Positions 1-5,213 of a stretch of 10,138 nt of DNA are shown in pieces (within the stretch, counting starts at the first letter, position 1; every line of letters begins with the position of its first letter). Where the stretch lies: contig JACQAX010000050.1 of NCBI GenBank assembly GCA_016194795.1, positions 1 through 10,138 of the forward strand, read 5' to 3'. The position numbers and the translations under genes were made by a program. The DNA is from Deltaproteobacteria bacterium (lineage in GTDB: Bacteria > Bdellovibrionota > UBA1018 > UBA923). The notes beneath the pieces were generated by a model, which saw only the letters and a program-made list of their open reading frames with translations, made no database searches and had not been told where the DNA came from.

Positions 1-1263
1 GCCGCAGGAAAGCGGCCGCACCTGCGCCTGAAACGCCCCCGAGTTGCAAAGGCCGAACTGGGCCAGCGCCTTTTCGCGCGGCCCCTTGGCGGCCGCGTCA
101 AGCAGGTACTGCCGCACGACGTTCGGGTTGTCGGCGATCAGCTGCTCGACGGGCCTCGTGCAGGTTCGTCCCACCTTGTCGGCGGCGTCGACCGCCATCT
201 TGAAGCGCACGCGCCTGAGCTCGTCCTTGAGATCTTTCATCTTCGGGCTCGAGAAATTCGAGAGCAGGATGTCGGCCACTCTCGCGGCGCCCAGGGTCGA
301 GTCGGGCTTTACGACGTCGTCGAAAGGCGGAATGTACTGAACGCCTTTGAAGTCGCCTTTGATGAACTTTTCGTACTGCTCTTCGCGCAGCCCGTTGTAC
401 GAGGTGCTGAGCGCGTGAAACAGGTCCATTCCCTCGTCACTGAGCCGCGGCGCATACTTGTTGTCGTTGAATAGAACGGGGTGGGTGCTGCGCAGCTTGA
501 AGAGCACCTTGTTGATCGACCGGCACTCGAGGCTCGGAGCGATCATGCTGGTTCCGCTCGCGCAGCCGTACTGAGTCGCCGCGCGCAGATAATACGACGC
601 CACCACCATCGTCGAGGTCAGGTTCTCGTCGGTGACCTGCGCGACCACGATCGACGCGCGATCGGCGTCGCGCTTGCTCAGCCCCGCCGTGGTGAGCTTG
701 GCGTACTGAGCGGCGTCCAGGGGCTTGCCGGCGTCGAAGGTCGATCCTTTTCCGTAAGGCAGCCCGTCGATGAGCTTCTCTTCGTCCGAGAGCGGCTCAC
801 CCGCTTTTCCCAGGCACGCGAAAGCCGGAATCGAACGCCCGCCGTTTTTGAAGTCACCACCGTCGTACGCCCAGCGCTTGAGCGCGGCGTACTCGTAGAC
901 CTTGCGGCGAATGCCGAGCTCGAACTCGCCGAGCGCCGCGGTCCTGAAGATCTCGCGCATCGACTTCCGTGCCGTCGCGGTGAGCGTCGAAGGGTTGACG
1001 CCGCAGGCGACGGCCAGGCTTTCTTCGAGCGACTTGTCGTCGCAGGTGAAGTTGAACGAGTCGAAAGCCTCCGCCTCGGAGGTGCAGAGATACCCGTACC
1101 CGGCGCGCGCGTTGCCGTAGCTGCCGCCGCCGTAGATGGGGATCGCGGGCGCCGAGTGGCCTCCCGGGATCATGGGGTTGGCCAAGCCCTTGTGCGCCAG
1201 GGCGCGGGGTGAAACGGCCACCAGCAGGCTGAAAACCAACGAAAGGCGGGTAAGGGTTCGCAT
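1..1263 (-). CDS. Secreted protein of unknown function (3' end beyond window)
   Basis: An uninterrupted minus-strand frame of 421 codons runs from ATG at 1263-1261 off the left edge, so the C-terminus is missing. The N-terminus MRTLTRLSLVFSLLVAVSPRALA is a typical Sec signal peptide with likely cleavage after ALA (about residue 23), so the protein is probably periplasmic or exported. The mature start holds a Gly/Tyr-rich patch (IYGGGSYGNARAGYGYL, about 43-59). About nine cysteines are scattered along the visible part (for example YLCTS, FTCDD, VACGV, FACLG, YGCAS, LECRS, RTCTR), which suits disulfides in an exported protein. An AGGA at 1273-1276 lies 9 nt before the ATG and supports this start. 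It is transcribed divergently from the gene at 1452. Third codon positions are strongly GC-rich, as in neighbouring genes. I recognise no family and assign no function. Confidence 0.85.
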   Translation of the reverse strand, partial: MRTLTRLSLVFSLLVAVSPRALAHKGLANPMIPGGHSAPAIPIYGGGSYGNARAGYGYLCTSEAEAFDSFNFTCDDKSLEESLAVACGVNPSTLTATARKSMREIFRTAALGEFELGIRRKVYEYAALKRWAYDGGDFKNGGRSIPAFACLGKAGEPLSDEEKLIDGLPYGKGSTFDAGKPLDAAQYAKLTTAGLSKRDADRASIVVAQVTDENLTSTMVVASYYLRAATQYGCASGTSMIAPSLECRSINKVLFKLRSTHPVLFNDNKYAPRLSDEGMDLFHALSTSYNGLREEQYEKFIKGDFKGVQYIPPFDDVVKPDSTLGAARVADILLSNFSSPKMKDLKDELRRVRFKMAVDAADKVGRTCTRPVEQLIADNPNVVRQYLLDAAAKGPREKALAQFGLCNSGAFQAQVRPLSCG

Positions 1264-1451
1264 CGGGAAAAATCCTATCATTGTTCTTCGCGAATCGCAG
1301 GCGGAGGAGCCGTTTTTTTGCCACGCGCAAGCGGGTACCGCGGTGTAGTGAAATCCAGCCAGCGGGACCGCGGGCTCACGTTTTTTTCCTGAATCCGTAG
1401 CGAAATCCCTGCAGGATTTTCGGCCCGCCTCGTGCAGGGCGTAAGGCTATT
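1264..1451. promoter_or_regulatory. Divergent intergenic region with AAATCC dyad
   Basis: This 188-bp gap separates two divergent genes and must carry both promoters, but I see no convincing -35/-10 pair. It has two T-runs (about 1313-1319 and 1380-1387) without a strong stem before them. A dyad AAATCC-CTGCA-GGATTT lies at 1403-1419. An overlapping inverted repeat has arms CCCTGCA (1407-1413) and TGCAGGG (1433-1439). The element GAAATCC occurs at about 1349 and again at 1402. These are possible protein-binding sites for either gene. Confidence 0.35.
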
Positions 1452-1805
1452 ATGATCAGAGCCGGCATCCTGTTTCTCGTCGTCGCCTGCATCCTGCTCA
1501 CCCCGAGCGCCACGAGCCGCGAAGATGAAGGGGGCAAGTCGCGCGCGTTCGCCTTTCCGAGGCTGATCGGAGCCGTGCCGGCGCGCGTGCGCGTCCGGCT
1601 GAAGGTGCTGCGCTCGCGGCGCGTGGGCACCGCCCAAACGTACGTGGTGTCGGGTGGTGGGAGGCTCGACGAGCGCCTCGTGCGGGCCGGTTACGATTTA
1701 CGCGCCTGTGGGGAAAAAATCGTCTGCGGCCATGCGATCGCCGATAGTGCGGCGAACCGCACGCAGGAAGCCGCTGTTTTGCTTGGCCTCTCGTACCGGT
1801 TTTAG
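1452..1805 (+). CDS. Small exported protein with barrel-like C-terminus, unknown function
   Basis: A 117-residue protein starts at ATG 1452, with a TAAGG ribosome-binding site at 1442-1446 and a 5-nt spacer. The start MIRAGILFLVVACILLTPSATS is a good signal peptide or membrane anchor, with cleavage near residue 22, so the product is probably exported. The rest has an Arg-rich middle and two cysteines (RACGEKIVCG). The last residues, AAVLLGLSYRF, follow the outer-membrane beta-barrel terminal pattern: terminal Phe, Tyr at -3 and hydrophobics at -5 and -7. About 95 mature residues would be short even for an eight-strand barrel, so this may be a remnant of a larger porin-like gene or an unrelated small protein. 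Codons have GC-rich third positions. It converges on the regulator gene, with 11 nt between the stop codons. Confidence 0.6.
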   Translation: MIRAGILFLVVACILLTPSATSREDEGGKSRAFAFPRLIGAVPARVRVRLKVLRSRRVGTAQTYVVSGGGRLDERLVRAGYDLRACGEKIVCGHAIADSAANRTQEAAVLLGLSYRF

Positions 1806-1816
1806 GAGCGTGAGCC

Positions 1817-2758
1817 TCAGGCCGGGCGTTTTTTCCGAGGCTTGACCTGGTCGGGCAGACTGTCGGTGCGCGGGGTCATGAGGATGAGGAGCGTGCATTT
1901 GTCTTTGGGCGCCGGGTCGGAGTTTCCCTTGAACGGCATCGAAAAAAAATCCCGCTCGATGCGCGCCAGCCTGCCGACGAGCTCCTGCTGCTGGTCTTTC
2001 GTGAGGATGCGCGTGGTGAGCGTGCGGTGGACCCGGCGCGCCTGGATGGCTTCGGGGGTGAGCCGCGGGGCCATGTCGTCCACCGCTTCGCGCAGCATGT
2101 GCATGCGGATCTTCTGCCACGCCTCGGTTTTCGGGAAGTGGATGTGGCGCTTGACGAAGCGAAAGCCTCGCCCCTTCCAGTCGACGGCGATGCGCTCGTC
2201 CTCGACCCAGCGGTCGAGATGGGTTTTCACGAACGCCTTCACGGCGGCGTCGCTCTCGAGGCCGAGCTCTTCGAAGGGCAGCGGGTCAGGGTAGCGGGTG
2301 GCGATTCCGATGACGAAGTCGATGAGCCAGGGCTTCGCCTCGACCAGCTTGCGCTCGGAAGCATCGAAGACCCAGGTGTTGTCGACCTCCTGCAGCGGAA
2401 TCGAGTTGGAGTCGATGCGGCGTTCGCCTTCGGCTCGCGGAGCCGCCCCGGCGGGCCAGCCCTCGACGGGCGTCGAGCTGAGGGACGCGACGCGCGCCTT
2501 CAGCGACTCGGAGCCGAGCTTTGGAAGCATCCACGCGACAAGCGCCGGCATCGGGTCGACTTTGAGGAAGCCCGCCACCTCCTCGATGACGTTGGGCGGC
2601 GCCTCCTTGATGCCGCGCTCGTAGCAGGAATACACGCTGTACGAGAACGAGAAGCCGTTTTTGCCGGCCTCGTAAAACTCGAGCAGCGAGCGAAAGTGGG
2701 GCGTGCGCCATCCCCTCAAGACCTTTCCCAGCTCGCTGTATTCCGGCTCGACGCGCAT
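1817..2758 (-). CDS. HTH regulator resembling the TIGR02147/DUF4423 type
   Basis: A 313-residue cytoplasmic protein. I chose ATG 2758 over an upstream in-frame ATG (2833) because AGGGAG at 2766-2771 sits 7 nt before it and the upstream extension runs through a palindrome. Residues 7-69 look like an XRE-type helix-turn-helix (helices around LGKVLRGW, FSYSVYSCYERG and PPNVIEEVAGFLKVDP). A roughly 70-residue variable linker follows. The C-terminal 170 residues are predicted helical, with a 'TLTTRILTKDQQQELVGRL' segment like the C-terminal domain of TIGR02147/DUF4423 proteins, a family common in Bdellovibrio-like bacteria. The family call is by pattern memory and is moderate; the DNA-binding role is more secure. 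It lies directly downstream of the MACPF-like secreted gene, separated by a 14-bp inverted repeat. A palindrome shared with that gene's control region abuts its ribosome-binding site, suggesting autoregulation. Confidence 0.7.
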   Translation of the reverse strand: MRVEPEYSELGKVLRGWRTPHFRSLLEFYEAGKNGFSFSYSVYSCYERGIKEAPPNVIEEVAGFLKVDPMPALVAWMLPKLGSESLKARVASLSSTPVEGWPAGAAPRAEGERRIDSNSIPLQEVDNTWVFDASERKLVEAKPWLIDFVIGIATRYPDPLPFEELGLESDAAVKAFVKTHLDRWVEDERIAVDWKGRGFRFVKRHIHFPKTEAWQKIRMHMLREAVDDMAPRLTPEAIQARRVHRTLTTRILTKDQQQELVGRLARIERDFFSMPFKGNSDPAPKDKCTLLILMTPRTDSLPDQVKPRKKRPA

Positions 2759-2765
2759 GAGCAAT

Positions 2766-2771
2766 CTCCCT
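2766..2771 (-). promoter_or_regulatory. Ribosome-binding site of the HTH regulator
   Basis: AGGGAG on the minus strand, 7 nt before ATG 2758. It decides the start of the regulator gene. It directly touches the palindrome at 2772-2790, so a protein bound there, or an RNA hairpin formed by it, could affect translation initiation. Confidence 0.7.
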
Positions 2772-2790
2772 GTTTTTCGTTTCGTAAAAC
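2772..2790. promoter_or_regulatory. Palindromic operator candidate, copy A (regulator gene)
   Basis: The plus strand reads GTTTTTCG-TTT-CGTAAAAC, an 8-3-8 dyad with one mismatched arm pair. It matches the perfect palindrome at 4607-4625 at 17 of 19 positions. It lies just upstream of the ribosome-binding site of the regulator gene, where a repressor would block transcription or clearance. That this is the regulator's own binding site is inference. Confidence 0.55.
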
Positions 2791-2806
2791 GGAGAACAGG
2801 CCTTGA

Positions 2807-2835
2807 GCGTGCGCGGCAGAATCTGCCGCGCACGC
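2807..2835 (-). terminator. Perfect 14-bp GC-rich inverted repeat, possible terminator
   Basis: Arms GCGTGCGCGGCAGA (2807-2820) and TCTGCCGCGCACGC (2822-2835) flank a single A, giving a very stable hairpin 11 nt after the stop of the 537-aa gene. No T-run follows on the minus strand (next comes TCAAGGCCTG), so it is not a textbook intrinsic terminator. It may instead attenuate read-through, protect the upstream mRNA 3' end, or be a binding site for the regulator gene promoter. Confidence 0.5.
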
Positions 2836-2845
2836 CCGTGGCCCG

Positions 2846-4459
2846 TCAGATCGCGGCTTCCTGGCCGGCGTCGGACCCGGAGCTTCTCATCCAGATGCCG
2901 TCGCGCTTCTCGGAGAAGCCGGTCGGGGCCGAGCGGCTCTCCTCCTCGAGCAGCGGCGAGCCGCTCGAGCGGGCGCCGTCGAGCAAGGCGATGCCGCTCA
3001 TCGCCTTCCGGGCGTTGGCGAGCGCCGAGCGCTCGTCGTCCGGCGCGCGCGCGACGATGGTCACCGTGAAGTCGCTTGCGAGCGTTGCCGCAAGACCGCC
3101 GTGCGTCGGCCAGATATCCGACTGGATGTTGGTGAGCTTCACGCGGAACGTGCCGCCGGTGGCCGCCGTCTTCGTCCGAAGCGCGGGTACCGTCAGGCTG
3201 CGCTGCGAGGCGTTCAGGTCGCCCAGAGCGTAGTCCGGGTTCTTGCTGCTCGCGCCGCTCTCGTCGGTCAGCGAGATCGTCTGCAGCCAGCGATGGGCAT
3301 AGTTCATGTTCTCGTGGCGGGCCCGCTGCGTGACCGTTCCCGAGGCGGTCACGGTGACCTCGGCATTGGCCGGCATCTTCGGGCACGAAAGCTCGATCGG
3401 CACCATATAGGCGAGGTCGAGCGAGCCGCCGAACTCCGTCGCGGGCTTGATCTGGCACACGAGGCATTCGTTGTTGGCGCTGCACTTCGAGCAGCCCGGG
3501 ATGTCGCAGCCGTTGGTGGGCATCTCGAGGTCGGCGAGCGTGACGTCGAAGTCGACGCAGTTCTTGGCGACGTCCTTGCCGTACGATTTCTCGCAGAGCT
3601 CGGCGCGGCGATCGAGGGCCTGAAGCGTGGCCTTGTGCTCCTGCTGCAGCTTCCGGTAAAGCTTGCGCTTGCTCGCCGGCATGTCGTCGTACTTGATCGA
3701 GCGTTCAGCGTCCAGGATTTCGGAGAGCTGGTCGATCCTGTCGTAAAGCTTCATGCGGGCCTTCTCGTATTCGGCGATCTTGCGCACGCGCAGGGGCGGC
3801 TCCTGCCCGCCGACCGCGTCGAAGATCGAAGTCGAAAAGGTCTCTACCGAGTAGCCGTTCGCGAGCGTGATGCCCTTGAGGTACTTCACGACCGTGCTTT
3901 GAAACTCGGAGAGATTGTAGGTGGAGGGGATGACGTCGGCCGCGTCGACCACGCCCGTGCCGCCCACGAGCTTGATCTGCACCGAGAGGTTCGAGGACGA
4001 GTTGAGCTCGCTCATCGACTGCTGGTACTTGGCCTTGGCTTCCACGCTACCGGTCACGCCCGAGGCGGCGAGCCGGATGGCCGCGCCGATCTGCTCTTTC
4101 TGCGCGCTGGAGGCGTTCTTGAGCGTATACACCGCGTAGACCATCGCGCTTTTGCCGTAGCGCGCGTTGACCTCGGCCGAGAAGCCGAGCTTCTGCGCAA
4201 GCTCGCGCTCGCTTCGCACCTCCTGGATGTCGATGCTCGTGGCGTTCTGCATGTTGTCATGCACGTCGCCCGGACGAACGTTTTCGGCGCATTGGATCTT
4301 CTTGTTCTTCACCGCGCTGGGATCGAAATTCGAGCCGATCGCCTGGGGCGCCCCGGGCGGCAGCTGCAGGCTGTCGTCGCCGGCCTGGGCCGGCAGGGTC
4401 GAGAGCAGCGCGATCGAGACGAGGCCGTAAACCACTTTTCCAAAAGATACGTTTTTCAT
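2846..4459 (-). CDS. Secreted Cys-containing protein with MACPF-like segment
   Basis: A 537-residue protein starts at ATG 4459, with AAGGAG at 4465-4470 and a 5-nt spacer. Residues 1-26 (MKNVSFGKVVYGLVSIALLS, then TLPAQA) form a clear Sec signal peptide, so it is exported. Residues 95-215 resemble the core of MACPF/SNTX-like pore-forming proteins: a YGKSAMVYAVYTLKN strand, a helical SAQKEQIGAAIRLA stretch, a Ser/Ala-rich segment that could be a membrane-inserting hairpin (GVTGSVEAKAKYQQSMSEL), then LSVQIKLVGGTG. This resemblance is by eye and uncertain. Residues 222-290 are a charged, coiled-coil-like helix. A cysteine cluster follows (C318, C323, C326, C332, C335, also 289, 301, 359), spaced CX4C, CX2C, CX5C, CX2C. 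Residues 340-470 look beta-rich, and the last 65 are disordered. It precedes the HTH regulator gene and shares an operator-like palindrome with it. It could be a secreted effector or toxin-like protein, but the function is unproven. Confidence 0.7.
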   Translation of the reverse strand: MKNVSFGKVVYGLVSIALLSTLPAQAGDDSLQLPPGAPQAIGSNFDPSAVKNKKIQCAENVRPGDVHDNMQNATSIDIQEVRSERELAQKLGFSAEVNARYGKSAMVYAVYTLKNASSAQKEQIGAAIRLAASGVTGSVEAKAKYQQSMSELNSSSNLSVQIKLVGGTGVVDAADVIPSTYNLSEFQSTVVKYLKGITLANGYSVETFSTSIFDAVGGQEPPLRVRKIAEYEKARMKLYDRIDQLSEILDAERSIKYDDMPASKRKLYRKLQQEHKATLQALDRRAELCEKSYGKDVAKNCVDFDVTLADLEMPTNGCDIPGCSKCSANNECLVCQIKPATEFGGSLDLAYMVPIELSCPKMPANAEVTVTASGTVTQRARHENMNYAHRWLQTISLTDESGASSKNPDYALGDLNASQRSLTVPALRTKTAATGGTFRVKLTNIQSDIWPTHGGLAATLASDFTVTIVARAPDDERSALANARKAMSGIALLDGARSSGSPLLEEESRSAPTGFSEKRDGIWMRSSGSDAGQEAAI

Positions 4460-4522
4460 GTGAACTCCTTGGAGAGAGATACTTCAAACTCCATGCCGCA
4501 AAGCGTCAAAATATTGTTCAGT

Positions 4523-4559
4523 TGTTCTAACGTGTTAGGAAACCCCTCTTTTTAGAACA
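4523..4559. repeat. Inverted repeat TGTTCTAA...TTAGAACA in the leader/promoter
   Basis: Perfect 8-bp arms TGTTCTAA (4523-4530) and TTAGAACA (4552-4559) are separated by 21 nt. A second dyad, CTAAC-GT-GTTAG, is nested at 4527-4538. On the minus strand it lies 64-100 nt upstream of the 537-aa gene start, so it could be an operator or a leader RNA structure. Confidence 0.45.
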
Positions 4560-4606
4560 GTGAAAAACTTTTCTACACCCAGTAAAATTTAGTCAATTTG
4601 AAGAAC

Positions 4607-4625
4607 GTTTTTCGTATCGAAAAAC
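4607..4625. promoter_or_regulatory. Palindromic operator candidate, copy B (perfect)
   Basis: GTTTTTCG-TAT-CGAAAAAC is a perfect 8-3-8 palindrome. It lies about 10 nt upstream of the candidate -35 of the minus-strand 537-aa gene and 71 nt upstream of the plus-strand 80-aa gene, so it could serve either. It is 17/19 identical to the dyad before the HTH regulator at 2772-2790. Confidence 0.55.
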
Positions 4626-4696
4626 ACCGGCCGGACCAGCAACCAGCCGAAAGTTTTTGGCTCGTCTGTCGCGGCTTACGATGCTAGTTTCGCGGC

Positions 4697-4939
4697 ATGA
4701 GTGACGAAGAGATGAAAAAAGAGCTCGAGCTTTTGCGAGCCGAGAACGCCGCCCTGAAGAAAACCTCCGCCAAGGGCCTTTCGCTCAAGGTCAGCGAGAA
4801 AGGCGGCCTTTCGATCTACGGGCTAGGCCGTTTTCCGGTAACTCTCTATAAAGAGCAGTGGAAGAAGCTGCTCGACATGTCCGACGACATTCGCGCGTTT
4901 ATGCAAGCCAACGACGCGCAGCTCAAGACGAAAGAGTAG
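4697..4939 (+). CDS. Small conserved protein of unknown function (80 aa)
   Basis: An 80-residue cytoplasmic protein. Residues 1-25 form a short charged coiled coil (EEMKKELELLRAENAALKK). Then comes a block I recall as recurring in uncharacterised proteins of several phyla: LSLKVSEKGGLSIYGLGRFP, then VTLYKEQWKKLLDMSDDIR. This block has no known function that I can name. The coiled coil suggests self-association. No Shine-Dalgarno sequence is visible before ATG 4697; a TACGAT -10-like element about 15 nt upstream would give a nearly leaderless mRNA. It is the first of three plus-strand genes (4697-6413) and may be cotranscribed with the 44-aa gene downstream. Confidence 0.75.
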   Translation: MSDEEMKKELELLRAENAALKKTSAKGLSLKVSEKGGLSIYGLGRFPVTLYKEQWKKLLDMSDDIRAFMQANDAQLKTKE

Positions 4940-5020
4940 CCCTGCTCCAGCGCCTGCTGCGCGAAAAAGGCCACTCGTTCGGGAGTGCTCGGCACCTGAT
5001 TTGCTTGGCCTCTGGGGCAT

Positions 5021-5155
5021 ATGGCTCAAAATCAGCAAAAGCGCCAAAGCGACGAAAAGCAGACCGAGGACCACGTCAGCAAAGAGATGGCCAAGCGGCG
5101 CGCCCGCGCCCGCATGCTCAAGGAGAAGAACCGCGCCCGCTCGATAAACAAGTGA
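5021..5155 (+). CDS. Small highly basic protein (44 aa), unknown
   Basis: ATG 5021 to TGA 5153-5155 encodes 44 residues: a polar start (MAQNQQKRQSDEKQTEDHVS) followed by an Arg/Lys/Ala-rich amphipathic helix (KEMAKRRARARMLKEKNRAR). Support comes from GC-rich third positions in this frame, its place in the gap between two plus-strand genes, and the lack of a better frame. Only a weak GGGG precedes the start. The charge suggests nucleic-acid or ribosome binding, but that is speculation and I recognise no family. Confidence 0.5.
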   Translation: MAQNQQKRQSDEKQTEDHVSKEMAKRRARARMLKEKNRARSINK

Positions 5156-5213
5156 GCGGCTGCCGGCACTGAGCTCATCGAAGGAAGAGGTTTAATTTTC
5201 GGCACCCCTGGGT

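Larger units (their letters stand above)
4460..4696. promoter_or_regulatory. AT-rich divergent control region
   Basis: This 237-bp region separates the minus-strand 537-aa gene from the plus-strand 80-aa gene and is much richer in A+T than the surroundings. It holds several dyads listed separately. A possible minus-strand promoter has -35 TTGACT (4596-4591) and -10 TAGAAA (4575-4570), but the 15-nt spacer is short. A possible plus-strand -10 TACGAT (4677-4682) lies about 15 nt before ATG 4697, implying a very short leader. A further imperfect dyad, AGCCGAAA-GT-TTTTGGCT, is at 4645-4662. Confidence 0.45.

Noticed and set aside
481..1212. 243-codon plus-strand frame
   Set aside because: It is antisense to the signal-peptide protein at 1-1263, which has a better start and residue composition.
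1326..1340. Sigma-54-like element (GGTAC...TTGC) on the minus strand before the first gene
   Set aside because: The spacing between GG and GC is one base short and the -24 block is poor.
1313..1387. T-runs at 1313-1319 and 1380-1387 as terminators
   Set aside because: No stable GC stem precedes either run, and they lie between divergent genes where no transcript should end.
2656..2678. Third operator-like copy inside the regulator gene (GTTTTTG...CGTAAAAC)
   Set aside because: The half-sites are too far apart to match the 19-bp dyad and the site is within coding sequence, so it is probably chance.
2286..3485. 399-codon minus-strand frame
   Set aside because: It runs in another frame across both the regulator and the secreted-protein gene and through the palindromes between them; the composition is Arg/Ala-rich shadow sequence.
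3101..4555. 484-codon plus-strand open frame
   Set aside because: It is antisense to the MACPF-like gene, has an Arg/Val/Leu-biased composition typical of frames opposite GC-rich coding sequence, and shows no recognisable motif or start signal.
4940..5020. Possible tRNA or small RNA between the 80-aa and 44-aa genes
   Set aside because: No cloverleaf, anticodon arm or TPsiC-loop motif could be built from the sequence.
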